Shown piece by piece: positions 1 to 8,848 of a stretch of DNA of 64,000 bases. The notes below the pieces were generated by a model. It saw only the letters and a list, made by a program, of their open reading frames with translations, was not told the DNA's origin and did not search any database. Origin of the DNA: Synechococcus sp. CC9902 (GTDB lineage: Bacteria; Cyanobacteriota; Cyanobacteriia; PCC-6307; Cyanobiaceae); assembly GCF_000012505.1 (NCBI RefSeq), contig NC_007513.1, positions 1,984,001-2,048,000 on the forward strand. Direction: 5' to 3'. Position 1 is the stretch's first letter. Each line of letters begins with the position of its first letter. The translations under genes and the position numbers were made by a program.

Positions 1-220
1 CATTCGCACCCGACTCAATTTGTTGCTGGCCTCGGCCTACGCAGAAGCCAAACGACGAGGCTCGCTTACCGCTGGTTTGCAATTCGATGGCCAAGCCCTA
101 GCGCAACTTGGCCAAACACTGATGGAGCGGTCGGAGCAGGGAATCACCTTGCAAGCCATCTCCACCCGCGACAGCAACAGTGCTGACCCAATCTTCGTCG
201 CCGTGGAGTCCAACCCTTGA
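1..220 (+). CDS. DUF3084-type protein, C-terminal end (partial)
   Basis: The reading frame is open from base 2 and enters from outside the window, so only about 72 C-terminal residues are seen. They begin IRTRLNLLLASAYAEAKRRG and end AVESNP. The alternation of a charged helix with a short strand resembles the C-terminus of the cyanobacterial DUF3084 family as I remember it. A RuvC-like gene directly downstream (TTG start overlapping this TGA) fits that assignment. Function is unknown; members usually carry N-terminal membrane segments and a coiled coil, which cannot be checked here. Confidence 0.6.
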   Translation, partial: IRTRLNLLLASAYAEAKRRGSLTAGLQFDGQALAQLGQTLMERSEQGITLQAISTRDSNSADPIFVAVESNP

Positions 221-663
221 GCCGTCTGGTTGCACTGGATCCAGGACGCAGCAAATGCGGATTGGTGTTGATTGACAGCGAACACAATCGTGTGTTGGCC
301 GGCAAGGTGGTGCCACCTGAAGCCGTTATGGCGTGGGTGGATCATTGGCACGAGCAACACAACCTGGATCAAATCATCGTTGGCGACGGCACAAGCAGTG
401 CCCAGTGGGTTCAAGACTTCAACGGATTTGCCAATGTTCAGTCAGTCAATGAGCACGGCACCACCTTGAGGGCTCGCGACCGGTATTGGGCTTTGTGGCC
501 AGCCAAAGGCTGGCAACGTCTTCTCCCAAAAGGGTTAAGGCTGCCCCCCCACGAACTGGATGCAATCGCCGCCCTCGTGATGGCAGAAGACCACCTCAAG
601 CAACGCTGTTCATGGTCTGGGCCACCCCCAAATTTCTCACTTAGAACTTGGCCCGAACCGTAA
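217..663 (+). CDS. RuvC/YqgF-like RNase H-fold protein
   Basis: This is a 148-residue protein. Its first strand LVALDPGRSKCGLVLID carries the Asp-Pro-Gly of RNase H-fold nucleases (RuvC, YqgF). A second acidic stretch QIIVGDGTSS (about 50-59) and ELDAIAALVMAE near residue 115 supply the other likely metal-binding acids. The most likely start is a TTG overlapping the preceding TGA, which suggests translational coupling with the DUF3084 gene. A nuclease or resolvase role is inferred from the fold only. Its 3' end overlaps the convergent DUF3146 gene by 23 nt. Confidence 0.7.
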   Translation: MSRLVALDPGRSKCGLVLIDSEHNRVLAGKVVPPEAVMAWVDHWHEQHNLDQIIVGDGTSSAQWVQDFNGFANVQSVNEHGTTLRARDRYWALWPAKGWQRLLPKGLRLPPHELDAIAALVMAEDHLKQRCSWSGPPPNFSLRTWPEP

Positions 664-898
664 AGCTGTAATCACCACCGGGCTCGAGGCGGTAATCGGT
701 GCGCACCAAAAAACGAAACAGGGCATCTTGAATCAAGGCTCGTCCGAGCGATGGTTCCACCGTGAGTTCTCCACGATCAAACGCCCAATAGAACTGCCAC
801 TGAAAACCACCAGCAGCGACCTCGCCTTCCACACACTGGTCTTGAAAGCACTGACGCAAAACGCGGAGATGGGCTGTTGTGGCAGGGAGGGCCGCCAT
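641..898 (-). CDS. DUF3146 family protein
   Basis: This 85-residue protein has core motifs EGEVAAGGFQWQFYW and LEPGGDYSFTVRAKF, which match my recollection of the cyanobacterial DUF3146 family; no function is known for it. The ATG at 898 shares one base with the pth stop (TGATG), so the two are likely co-translated. A TTG one codon upstream is a less likely start. No signal peptide or membrane segment is visible. The 3' end runs 23 nt into the convergent RuvC-like gene. Confidence 0.75.
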   Translation of the reverse strand: MAALPATTAHLRVLRQCFQDQCVEGEVAAGGFQWQFYWAFDRGELTVEPSLGRALIQDALFRFLVRTDYRLEPGGDYSFTVRAKF

Positions 899-1515
899 CA
901 AGTTGCAGAAGGGGATTCATACCGGAACCCATTGATCCAGGTGCCAGCCCGTTCCATGCCCTGCGTTTTCAGGCGATCTAAACCATCCAAAACTGCATCC
1001 AACACTGCATCAACACAGGGCTGTTCAGCTCGACTGAAGGGACCAAGCACATGGGACACCGTGCGAGCTCGTCGTTCCGCTGGATTCTCTGCGGGGGCAC
1101 CGATTCCAATTCGTAATCGAGGGAAGACTTGCGTTCCAAGATGCTGGATCGTGCTGCGGAGACCGTTGTGTCCCCCGGCACTTCCCTGCGCACGCAGCCG
1201 TAACCGTCCAAGAGGGAGGTCCATATCGTCGACAAGCAACACGATTTCTTCTGGCTGAAAGCCATACCAATCGAGAGCTGCGCGCACGGAACGTCCACTG
1301 TCGTTCATGAACGTTTGAGGCATGAGCAAGCGCAAGCGCTGATCCCCAAAGCCTTTATCAGCCGATAGTCCATGCAACTTGGCCTGTTGCCGAAAACTGA
1401 AGCCTTCTCTGCGCGCCAAACGCTCGAGGGCCATGAAACCAATGTTGTGTCGGGTGCCGTCGTACTTCGACCCAGGGTTTCCCAAACCAACCACAAGGCT
1501 GAGCTGATGGGGCAT
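898..1515 (-). CDS. pth: peptidyl-tRNA hydrolase
   Basis: Pth releases peptides from peptidyl-tRNA that has dropped off the ribosome. The N-terminal signature [20 protein letters not shown] (about residues 7-26) contains the catalytic His and the conserved Asn. The segments [12 protein letters not shown] and [24 protein letters not shown] are also family hallmarks. The length of 205 residues is normal. The ATG at 1515 is preferred over a GTG one codon upstream. It lies 9 nt after tatA and overlaps the DUF3146 start by one base, so tatA, pth and DUF3146 probably form one unit. Confidence 0.96.
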   Translation of the reverse strand: [205 protein letters not shown]

Positions 1516-1524
1516 CACGACGGA

Positions 1525-1758
1525 TCAAGCTCCCGGAGGTCGCTCATCGTTGGGCTGTTGTTCCGCCGAGGGAAGAGCTTCTGGCTCAGCCATTGCTTTA
1601 TTAATTTCACGCTCAAATTCCTTGGAAGCAGATTGAAATCCCTTCAAGGTTTTGCCGAGGGTTTTGCCGAGCTCAGGCAGTCGCTTCGGACCAAATACCA
1701 ATAAGGCCACGGCGCCGATCACCGCCATTTCGGGAAGGCCGACGCCGAACACGTTCAT
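1525..1758 (-). CDS. tatA: Sec-independent translocase TatA/E
   Basis: This is a 77-residue protein with one N-terminal membrane helix (about residues 7-22) followed by the FGPKRLPELGKTLGK hinge and amphipathic helix of TatA/TatE. A charged, disordered tail ends in PGA. It forms the oligomeric pore of the twin-arginine pathway, which in cyanobacteria serves thylakoid and plasma membranes. It starts 9 nt after psbH on the same strand. No tatB or tatC is seen nearby. Confidence 0.93.
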   Translation of the reverse strand: MNVFGVGLPEMAVIGAVALLVFGPKRLPELGKTLGKTLKGFQSASKEFEREINKAMAEPEALPSAEQQPNDERPPGA

Positions 1759-1767
1759 GGTGTCTTG

Positions 1768-1968
1768 TTAACCCAAGCCGTTCCAATTGACATTGATGCC
1801 TTCGAGGATCAATGACTTGTTGTACAGCTGAAGGATCACGAGAAGGAACACAAGGAAGAGCACCATGAAGATGCCCATCACTGGCGTGGTGCCCCAACCG
1901 GGAACGACCTTGCCGTACTCGGAGTTCAGAGGGCGGAGGAGGTCTCCCAGACGGGTGCGTTGGGCCAT
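1768..1968 (-). CDS. psbH: photosystem II protein PsbH
   Basis: PsbH is a one-helix subunit of the PSII core. The 66 residues contain [20 protein letters not shown], the conserved stromal segment, then a hydrophobic helix (about residues 29-47) and a lumenal tail. The length is typical for cyanobacterial PsbH. It is divergent from psbN with 86 nt between the start codons, the usual cyanobacterial psbN-psbH arrangement. That gap should hold both promoters, but I cannot assign boxes with confidence. Confidence 0.97.
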   Translation of the reverse strand: MAQRTRLGDLLRPLNSEYGKVVPGWGTTPVMGIFMVLFLVFLLVILQLYNKSLILEGINVNWNGLG

Positions 1969-2054
1969 GGCGACGCTTGGGTCTCGGGTTAAAGGAAGTG
2001 CGGATACTGTAGGGGCCAGCTCCGGTTAGGGGCTGGTCCTGCCGAAAGATTGTG

Positions 2055-2195
2055 ATGGAAACGTCGTCCCCTGCCCTATCTGTTGCCCTCGGCGTCATGG
2101 CCGTTGTGCTTGGACTCACCGGCTTTGGCGTCTACCAAGCCTTCGGTCCACCGTCCAAAGAATTGGATGATCCGTTTGATGATCACGAAGACTGA
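2055..2195 (+). CDS. psbN: PSII assembly protein PsbN
   Basis: A 46-codon gene starts with ATG at 2055 and ends in TGA at 2193-2195. The protein starts METSSPALSVALG, has one hydrophobic helix, and then the PsbN hallmark GVYQAFGPPSKELDDPFDDH. PsbN is needed for assembly of PSII reaction centres and is not a core subunit. The gene is divergent from psbH. Its last 13 bases overlap the end of the convergent alpha-mannosidase gene. Confidence 0.95.
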   Translation: METSSPALSVALGVMAVVLGLTGFGVYQAFGPPSKELDDPFDDHED

Positions 2196-5158
2196 CGCAG
2201 CTGCAGCGCCGCCAATTCTCCCGGCGCAAGCACCACTTGCTCAACGAATGGGTCATGCGCCCCACGCCGAACCAGCCAAGGATGTCCCGGCCGCCACAGG
2301 CAACGGGCAGGGCCAGCGTTTAAGGCGCGACAGGAAATCCCATCCGTACTCTTCTGAACAGAAATTGGAGTGAGGGTGACGGGCAAGGCCGGAAACCATT
2401 CCTTTGCTTTGGCTGGTTGTGGTCCCCACCATCCCGGCTCCCGAAATGCAATGGCAGCCTGAGTGACGCCCGCCGCGTTCCAGGAGCCAGTGATCGGCAT
2501 CAATGCCATGCGCTGACGATGCCAACCGCGATCAGCGCCGGGATCAGGCCAGGTTGGCCCTCGCAACAACGAAACACCCAGACGATCAGCGTCCCAATCG
2601 ACCCCTTGCGGTCCATCGAGCAAAACCGCCAGGCCGCCGCCAGGGGCTGCTGCCTGGGACGCCATCCATGAGATCACTGGCAACTCCCAACGGGCACGTT
2701 CCCTTGCAGTGATCGGTGATGCCGGGCGCTCAATGACGCCGCCACTGGTATCAGCCGCCACGCGCACAGCCGGCCGAGCCAATGGCATCGTCAGCCGCAA
2801 CAGTTCATGGCGTTGAGACCAGTGCGTACTACAAATCAATTCCAACCAAGGCCGATTCGCCTGCAAGCGCAAATCCATCCGCAAAGCACTTGAGCCAAAC
2901 CGTCGTCTGAGCACCGCATGCGCCACCAATGGGCCTTGCTCAATCCAATGGAGCCCATCAGGAACGTCAACGCCTAATGAATGCTCGCTGTAGTCGGCGG
3001 CAAGATCCCAGGCATCCCAAAACTCACCCCGATCCTGATAACGCTCCAACCGCAGTGGTGCAGAAAGTTGATCACAACCGTTTGAATCTCGGATTTGAAG
3101 GATGCCCTCAGATGAGCAATCCAGCTCAACCAAGCCATTGCCCATCCGCCAGACACCATCACCCAACTCCTGAATCAGCACAGGGCCGATGGTGGATGGT
3201 GAATCGACGGGCTGAAGCGGCTGGTGCTCGAGTGACACAGAAGTAATGCCGCGCTGAAGCGGCAATTGCACCCAAGTGCCACCCATCGACGACGTCTGCT
3301 GAGGAAGGCGGTGGCCTTCCACACTCCAGCAACCCTTCGGGAGGCGAAGCATGGGCGACCAAGCTGCCAACGGTTGAAGTGAGCACCAAGACCAGTGCTG
3401 CCCCGACAAATTCTCGTTGGGGACCTGAAGAAGTTTTGCCAGGCTCAGATCGCGCTGTTGTTTCCCCTTCCGACGGGCGTCGCGCCAAAGTGTCTCGGCG
3501 TGATCAAACACTTCTGGAATCGATGTACCAGGGAGGATGTCGTGAAATTGTTGAAACAACAGTGGCCGCCAATCGCTAGAAGGCGACGGTTCGCCGGTGA
3601 GGGCTAGCAAGGCAGACGCAGTGTCCGCCTCACGCAACAACCGCTCCAGAGTTTTGTTGTGCCGCTTTTGATCAGGACGACTTGTTGCGCAGCCCCGGTG
3701 GAGCTCGAGATAGAGCTCGTCGCGCCAAACCGGCCAATGCTCGACTGACGGTTCAAGATCAGCCAAAAATTGTCTGACCGTTCCACTTCGCATGGACACA
3801 GCTGCTGGATTTGAGTTCCAAAGCTGCATTTGTTCCAGCATTTCTTCAGTAGGACCGCCACCGTGGTCTCCCACACCAGGGATCCAGAGAGCTGCGTCCC
3901 GGCCGGTTTGATCTCGCCAACTGCGCTGCTCCTCGAGCATGTCCACCGGATCACCTCGTCGACCAATCGGGGGAAGCATCAAGCTGTTCACCTCATAATT
4001 CCCACGGCTGCGCCAGCGAAACAACCGATGAGGGAACGGGTTAACGGCATTCCAAGCCAATTTGTGCGTGCAGAACCAACGCACCCCAGTCGCCGCAGAC
4101 ACGGCCGGTACACCTGCTCCAAACCCAAAGCTGTCGGGCAACCAAGCGAGCTGATGGGTCCAAGTCGGGAAGGTTTCGTAGCTGTACTGCTGACCGAGTG
4201 AAAATTGCTGCCACAGCGATGCTGTACTCACCAGCACGCAATCGGTCTCGACCCATGGACCGTTAATCGGCTCCCATCGACCTGCCTGGCTCGCGGCCTG
4301 GATTTCAGCAAAGAGAGCCGGTCGATGGTGCTGCATCCAGGCATACAAAGCCGGTGTGGAGTGAGCAAAACGAAGTTCAGGCCAACGCTTCATCAAATCG
4401 AGCACCGAGCGAAATGTTCGTTCTGCCGCTTGCCACGTATCAGCCACGGGCCAAAGCCAAGCCAAATCGAGATGCGCATGGGAAATCCAAAGGATTTCCC
4501 CCTGGGCGGGCTCCGCAGCGTTGAGCTCCTGAACCACTGCCTGTAAAGCCTCTGGGCCTCTGGGCTCCAACCCCTTCCATTGCGCCGGTAAATCTCCCCC
4601 TGCAGCCAAGTGCAACATCAGGGCATGGGGAGCCAAGCTGAAATCCGTATCCAGATTTGGCGCATCGGGTTCGAGGTCCAAATCAGTGCTGATCAAGGCC
4701 CCGTCGTCATGGAGAGGGCTGCACAGTTCGACCTGAAGATGAAGGGTGCCTCCCAATCGACACGACTCCGGCACACGCCAGCGACAAGCCGTATCGAACA
4801 GGTCTCCTTCATGGATCAGGACACCATCCACCCAAAAGCGCATCTGCTCTGCCCACCAACTCATCCCCAAACGGGCATGACTGGCTTGCACTTGATTCCA
4901 GGCCCTTGGCCAAGCCAACTGTTGCTCCAAACGCACCCATTGACGGCCGCGAGGCCAAATCAACAAACCCCGAGAAAACCAGTCAGGACGATGGTTTTTA
5001 CCCCATGGCTCCTCAACAAATGGCCTCGATTCCGCCGCACCTGAACGGCGCCATTCACGGCGCAAATCCCGATGTGCACGACTGCGAAACGTTTCAATCC
5101 ACTCCGATCGTCCTACCGACATGGGGTACTTCCCGGTTGAGACCCTGTCATTCCCCAT
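2183..5158 (-). CDS. GH38 alpha-mannosidase
   Basis: This 991-residue glycoside hydrolase family 38 enzyme would remove alpha-mannosyl residues. The catalytic domain carries ISHAHLDLAWLWPV (about residue 225, zinc site), WLPDSFGFGAGVP (about residue 340, with the nucleophile Asp) and GVGDHGGGPTEEML (about residue 425). The middle and C-terminal beta domains follow. No signal peptide is visible, so a cytoplasmic location is likely. The ATG at 5158 is used here; an in-frame ATG at 5122 (MSVGRSEW) is also possible. It lies between psbN and psbI, with no glycan gene nearby. The substrate cannot be deduced. Confidence 0.92.
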   Translation of the reverse strand: MGNDRVSTGKYPMSVGRSEWIETFRSRAHRDLRREWRRSGAAESRPFVEEPWGKNHRPDWFSRGLLIWPRGRQWVRLEQQLAWPRAWNQVQASHARLGMSWWAEQMRFWVDGVLIHEGDLFDTACRWRVPESCRLGGTLHLQVELCSPLHDDGALISTDLDLEPDAPNLDTDFSLAPHALMLHLAAGGDLPAQWKGLEPRGPEALQAVVQELNAAEPAQGEILWISHAHLDLAWLWPVADTWQAAERTFRSVLDLMKRWPELRFAHSTPALYAWMQHHRPALFAEIQAASQAGRWEPINGPWVETDCVLVSTASLWQQFSLGQQYSYETFPTWTHQLAWLPDSFGFGAGVPAVSAATGVRWFCTHKLAWNAVNPFPHRLFRWRSRGNYEVNSLMLPPIGRRGDPVDMLEEQRSWRDQTGRDAALWIPGVGDHGGGPTEEMLEQMQLWNSNPAAVSMRSGTVRQFLADLEPSVEHWPVWRDELYLELHRGCATSRPDQKRHNKTLERLLREADTASALLALTGEPSPSSDWRPLLFQQFHDILPGTSIPEVFDHAETLWRDARRKGKQQRDLSLAKLLQVPNENLSGQHWSWCSLQPLAAWSPMLRLPKGCWSVEGHRLPQQTSSMGGTWVQLPLQRGITSVSLEHQPLQPVDSPSTIGPVLIQELGDGVWRMGNGLVELDCSSEGILQIRDSNGCDQLSAPLRLERYQDRGEFWDAWDLAADYSEHSLGVDVPDGLHWIEQGPLVAHAVLRRRFGSSALRMDLRLQANRPWLELICSTHWSQRHELLRLTMPLARPAVRVAADTSGGVIERPASPITARERARWELPVISWMASQAAAPGGGLAVLLDGPQGVDWDADRLGVSLLRGPTWPDPGADRGWHRQRMALMPITGSWNAAGVTQAAIAFREPGWWGPQPAKAKEWFPALPVTLTPISVQKSTDGISCRALNAGPARCLWRPGHPWLVRRGAHDPFVEQVVLAPGELAALQLRQSS

Positions 5159-5193
5159 AGGATGATCGCTGTGTCAGACGCCGGTCGGTCTCC

Positions 5194-5313
5194 ATGCTCG
5201 CCCTCAAGATTTCCGTTTACTCGGTCGTCTTCTTTTTTCTCGGCATCTTCGTCTTTGGCTTCCTGGCTAGTGACCCAAGCCGCACGCCAAGTCGCAAAGA
5301 CCTCGAGGATTGA
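5194..5313 (+). CDS. psbI: photosystem II reaction centre protein PsbI
   Basis: A 39-codon gene (ATG 5194, TGA 5311-5313) encodes [20 protein letters not shown] followed by [19 protein letters not shown]. This matches PsbI: one transmembrane helix and the conserved FGFL-SDP-R-P-RKD tail. PsbI binds D1/CP43 at the periphery of the PSII reaction centre. It is divergent from the GH38 gene (35 nt gap) and is followed 94 nt later by the DUF3769 gene on the same strand. Confidence 0.96.
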   Translation: MLALKISVYSVVFFFLGIFVFGFLASDPSRTPSRKDLED

Positions 5314-5407
5314 AGCGATCCGGATCAGACCGCGCCAAGCACTGGTCTGATCATCAACCCGGCATTGGTCCTGAGCTGTCACACTCACGGGCCAATGCAG
5401 AAATTCA

Positions 5408-8353
5408 TTGGCGGCGTCCCGCCTCGCTATTGCCCTAACGGGACTTCTGGTATCAGGGGTGTTTTCGGCAGACTTGTCGAACCCCGCGACAGCAGAAGAC
5501 AATGGTGTGAGAACGCCTGCCACCGAGGCGGGCTCCTCTGCTGATGGTGGGGCTTCTGCCAACGTTGAAGCCTCCACTAAAACGGTCCTTGTTCCTGAGC
5601 AGCTCGAGCTCAAGGCCGACCGTCAGTTTTATGACAGCAAGCGCAAGATCACTATTGCTGAGGGCAATGTGACAGCTCGGCTGGGTGAGGCCCAACTCCA
5701 AGCCGATCGAATCGAATTCGACACTGCCTTTCGCACTCTTTTTGCACGCGGTTCCGTTCGACTGCGCCGCGGAAACCAGTTTTTTCAAGCCTCTGTCCTG
5801 CGTTACAACCTCGTTCAAAATGAGGGTGAGCTCGATGATGTCTATGGCGTAATCGACCTCGAGGACACCCCCGCAGCACTGCCAAAACCAGCAAACAAGC
5901 CAACGGTCGGTCGATCCTCAACGGAATACAACAGCCAATCAGCAGAAGAAAAACCCCAAAGCAACTCTGAAACGGACAGCAGCATGGCCTGCACTCCGTT
6001 CTTACCTCCGGTACCCGATTGGCATCCGCAACCCTGGGCCGTCACTGCCTGGGGTGGCCAGATGATCGATGCTGCTTTTGGCGACACATTTCTGTTCAAC
6101 GGCAGGATGCGCCCGGAAGCCGTGATGGGCGTTGGGTTGCAAAAACGGATTGCGCGAGCTGGCCCCATTGCCTTGGAACTTGAAGCTGATTTGTTCAGTC
6201 ATGTGGCCAAACAACAGCAAGGCGGCGAATACAACCAAGACACTCCCTACGCCGACTTACCCGCCCAAAGCTTTGGAGAAGGCGTGCTTGGCATCGGTGC
6301 CCGTCTTTGGGTTCAGCCGTGGCTGAGCTTCAGCCTGATGGAAGGCGTCAGCTACAACACCGATCAAAGCCTTTACGAAAAAACCTTCCGCAAGAACTAC
6401 TCACAGCTTCTGAATTACCTGGGTTTTGAACTCGAAGCGGCCGTGTCTAAAGACCTTTCACTGGTCGGACGGATTCATCACCGATCAGGTGCTTTTGGCA
6501 CCTACAACGGCGTCACGGAAGGAAGCAATGCCTATCTACTTGGCTTGCGCTACCGCTGGGGCCGCGATCTTCCCAACTTCGACGTGGCTGTCATGCCACC
6601 CCCAGACGGTTGTCCAGATCCCGATCGGGATCAGCGCATCAATCCCAGTTCGTTGTCGGAGCGCCTGGAGTCGATTGCTCTTGGAGACGGCGGAGAACCG
6701 CAACAACATGTGCCACTGGCAAAAAGCACAAAGCCAGCCGAGATAGCTCCGGCCGAACAGCAGGCCATGCGAACAGCAGCAATTCAAACCATTGATCAGC
6801 GTGTCTCCGACATTGACCTGACCGGTAGTTTTTCAATCGAACGCCGCAGCGGCGTGCCAATCCGTCGCCTGAACTCATCCGTTCAAGATGAAAATCGCTT
6901 CGGCGTGGTGAAAGTGCCGCAGCTGAAACGTTTAGGCAGCACCAAGCTGCTGAATGGAACCATCAGTCGCTGGCGAATCCAGGCCAATCGCATCCGCATT
7001 ACCGCCAAAGGCTGGCAATCGGATCGAATGGGATTTAGCAACGACCCCTTCACACCATCACAGTCTCGGATCGATGCTGAGGGTGTGATTGCCAGGGAAC
7101 AACCAAATGGCGACCTACTGATCTCAGCGCGTCGAAATCGGTTGATCATTGATGAACGGCTGCCCATTCCAGTCACCCGGCGCCAACTGATCGCAAAAGA
7201 AGAAGAGATCGAGAACCGCTGGGTTCTCGGCATTGATAACGAGGATCGCGGTGGCCTCTTCGTTGGACGAACCATTCCACCAATCACGATTGGCAACAGC
7301 ACGGAGTTGGCACTCGAACCCCAGGTGCTTCTTCAACGTGCCTTCAGTGATGGCGGCGAAAATTTGGGGGACATTTTTGGACTTGAAGCCAAATTGACGA
7401 GTCGAGTGGGTGGCTATCGCCTCAACTCAGAAGCCGATATCAGCTCATTTGATGGCGACTCATTCTTAGATAACAGCCGTTACTGGGTGGACTTAGGTCG
7501 CAACGTTGATCTGGGTTTTCTTGGAGAGGTCCAAACAAAATTGTTCGGTGCCTACCGCTATCGCACTTGGAACGGTTCCCTTGGTGAAACCGACATCCAA
7601 GCCGCCTACGGCATGTATGGAGAAAAGAGTGGTGAATGGTCGCAAGGTGATATCAAGCATCGCTATTTGGTTCGAGGAGCAGTTGGTGATTACTACGCAG
7701 ATCGATTCAAGAAAAAACGGATGCTGCGCACTGGTCGTGGAAGTTTGTTCGCATCACTCACCAGCAATTTCCCCCTTTGGAAAGGGAACAGAGCCGAACT
7801 AACACCCACACAGGCCTATCGCTATTCACCCGTTGCCATCGTTCCTGGGGTCAGCCTGGCCACCAACATCAACAGCACAGTGGCGATGTACGGCCAAGGG
7901 TCTCAGCAATCAAGCCTCAGCTTTAGTGGAGGTCCTACAGTCACTTTGGGCACATTCAGCAAGCCATTCCTGGATTTCACCCAGATCTCTGTGATCGGTG
8001 GGGGCACTCTTCAAAGCGGAGAAAGCCCGTTCGAGTTCGACAGAATTGTTGACTTTGGAACCCTTGGAGTAGGTATTACGCAGCAAATCGTTGGGCCTTT
8101 GATGTTCAGCACAGGAGTGAATCTGAATGTTGATCCTGGCTCGGCCTATTACGGAGAGGTGATCGACTCCAATTTTGAGCTGCGCTGGCAGCGCCGCAGC
8201 TACGACATTGGCTTGTATTTCAATCCCTACGAAGGAATTGGAGGCGTACGATTCCGATTAAATGATTTCAAATTCAAAGGAACAGGTGTTCCCTTCGTGC
8301 CATACGCCCCAACAGACTGGCTCAATCACAACAGCAAAAATCAACCCTTTTAA
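5408..8353 (+). CDS. DUF3769 protein, OstA/LptD-like outer-membrane protein
   Basis: This is a 981-residue protein. The N-terminus LAIALTGLLVSGVFSADLS looks like a signal sequence. An OstA/LptA-like segment follows at about residues 65-145 (ADRQFYDSKRKITIAEGNV, then LQADRIEFD). The rest is a long beta-rich region matching the cyanobacterial DUF3769 family, proposed to be the counterpart of LptD, which inserts lipopolysaccharide. The first in-frame start after an upstream TGA is the TTG at 5408; no ATG fits, so the start is uncertain. Its stop codon abuts that of the convergent pentapeptide gene. Confidence 0.8.
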   Translation: MAASRLAIALTGLLVSGVFSADLSNPATAEDNGVRTPATEAGSSADGGASANVEASTKTVLVPEQLELKADRQFYDSKRKITIAEGNVTARLGEAQLQADRIEFDTAFRTLFARGSVRLRRGNQFFQASVLRYNLVQNEGELDDVYGVIDLEDTPAALPKPANKPTVGRSSTEYNSQSAEEKPQSNSETDSSMACTPFLPPVPDWHPQPWAVTAWGGQMIDAAFGDTFLFNGRMRPEAVMGVGLQKRIARAGPIALELEADLFSHVAKQQQGGEYNQDTPYADLPAQSFGEGVLGIGARLWVQPWLSFSLMEGVSYNTDQSLYEKTFRKNYSQLLNYLGFELEAAVSKDLSLVGRIHHRSGAFGTYNGVTEGSNAYLLGLRYRWGRDLPNFDVAVMPPPDGCPDPDRDQRINPSSLSERLESIALGDGGEPQQHVPLAKSTKPAEIAPAEQQAMRTAAIQTIDQRVSDIDLTGSFSIERRSGVPIRRLNSSVQDENRFGVVKVPQLKRLGSTKLLNGTISRWRIQANRIRITAKGWQSDRMGFSNDPFTPSQSRIDAEGVIAREQPNGDLLISARRNRLIIDERLPIPVTRRQLIAKEEEIENRWVLGIDNEDRGGLFVGRTIPPITIGNSTELALEPQVLLQRAFSDGGENLGDIFGLEAKLTSRVGGYRLNSEADISSFDGDSFLDNSRYWVDLGRNVDLGFLGEVQTKLFGAYRYRTWNGSLGETDIQAAYGMYGEKSGEWSQGDIKHRYLVRGAVGDYYADRFKKKRMLRTGRGSLFASLTSNFPLWKGNRAELTPTQAYRYSPVAIVPGVSLATNINSTVAMYGQGSQQSSLSFSGGPTVTLGTFSKPFLDFTQISVIGGGTLQSGESPFEFDRIVDFGTLGVGITQQIVGPLMFSTGVNLNVDPGSAYYGEVIDSNFELRWQRRSYDIGLYFNPYEGIGGVRFRLNDFKFKGTGVPFVPYAPTDWLNHNSKNQPF

Positions 8354-8824
8354 TTAATCACCACCACCAATAATTAGATGACTTCCTGTTAAGTTAGCCC
8401 CTGCAAAACGAACTCCTTCAACCATCACATCAGGCGCGAAGGCATTAATCACAACAGCATTGCGAAGGTCTGCTCGCCGAAGGTCAACACCTGAGAGTTC
8501 GGCATTCGTGAGGTTGGCCCCGCGTAAATCAGCGCCCGACAGCCGAGCCCCGCTGAGATCCGCTCCCTCCAGATTGGCGCCACGCAAGTCAGCACCCCGC
8601 AGATCTGCCTCCCGCAGATCAGCACCAATGAGATGGGCATCCTGCAGGTTTTGGGATCGGAGATCACAGCGCGGACAATTGCGGTCAAACGCTTCGTAGG
8701 ACTGAACCTGGAGCTGCAATGGGGATGAAATAGCAGGGGTGGCCGCAACCAGAGCGACCACAAACAGCCGAACACTCCACAGAACACCGTCCATAGCCAC
8801 TACCAGATCTCTTGTCTCATTCAT
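8354..8824 (-). CDS. secreted pentapeptide-repeat protein
   Basis: This is a 156-residue protein. A signal-like segment (WSVRLFVVALVAATPAISS, about residues 15-33) is followed by a CPRC pair. From about residue 55 there are some fifteen A(D/N)LXX pentapeptides, for example LREADLRGADLRGANLEGAD, which fold as a right-handed quadrilateral beta-helix. The exact role is unknown. The Met at residue 11 may be the real start, because it puts the hydrophobic segment closer to the N-terminus. The stop codon directly abuts that of the DUF3769 gene, and the gene follows leuD by 24 nt. Confidence 0.85.
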   Translation of the reverse strand: MNETRDLVVAMDGVLWSVRLFVVALVAATPAISSPLQLQVQSYEAFDRNCPRCDLRSQNLQDAHLIGADLREADLRGADLRGANLEGADLSGARLSGADLRGANLTNAELSGVDLRRADLRNAVVINAFAPDVMVEGVRFAGANLTGSHLIIGGGD

Positions 8825-8848
8825 AGACGAAAGAGACCAGGGCTGCCA

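Noticed and set aside
728-1258. 176-codon open frame on the plus strand opposite pth
   Set aside because: It lies entirely antisense to a well-supported pth and DUF3146, and its composition (Arg, Ser, Pro) is that of a shadow frame.
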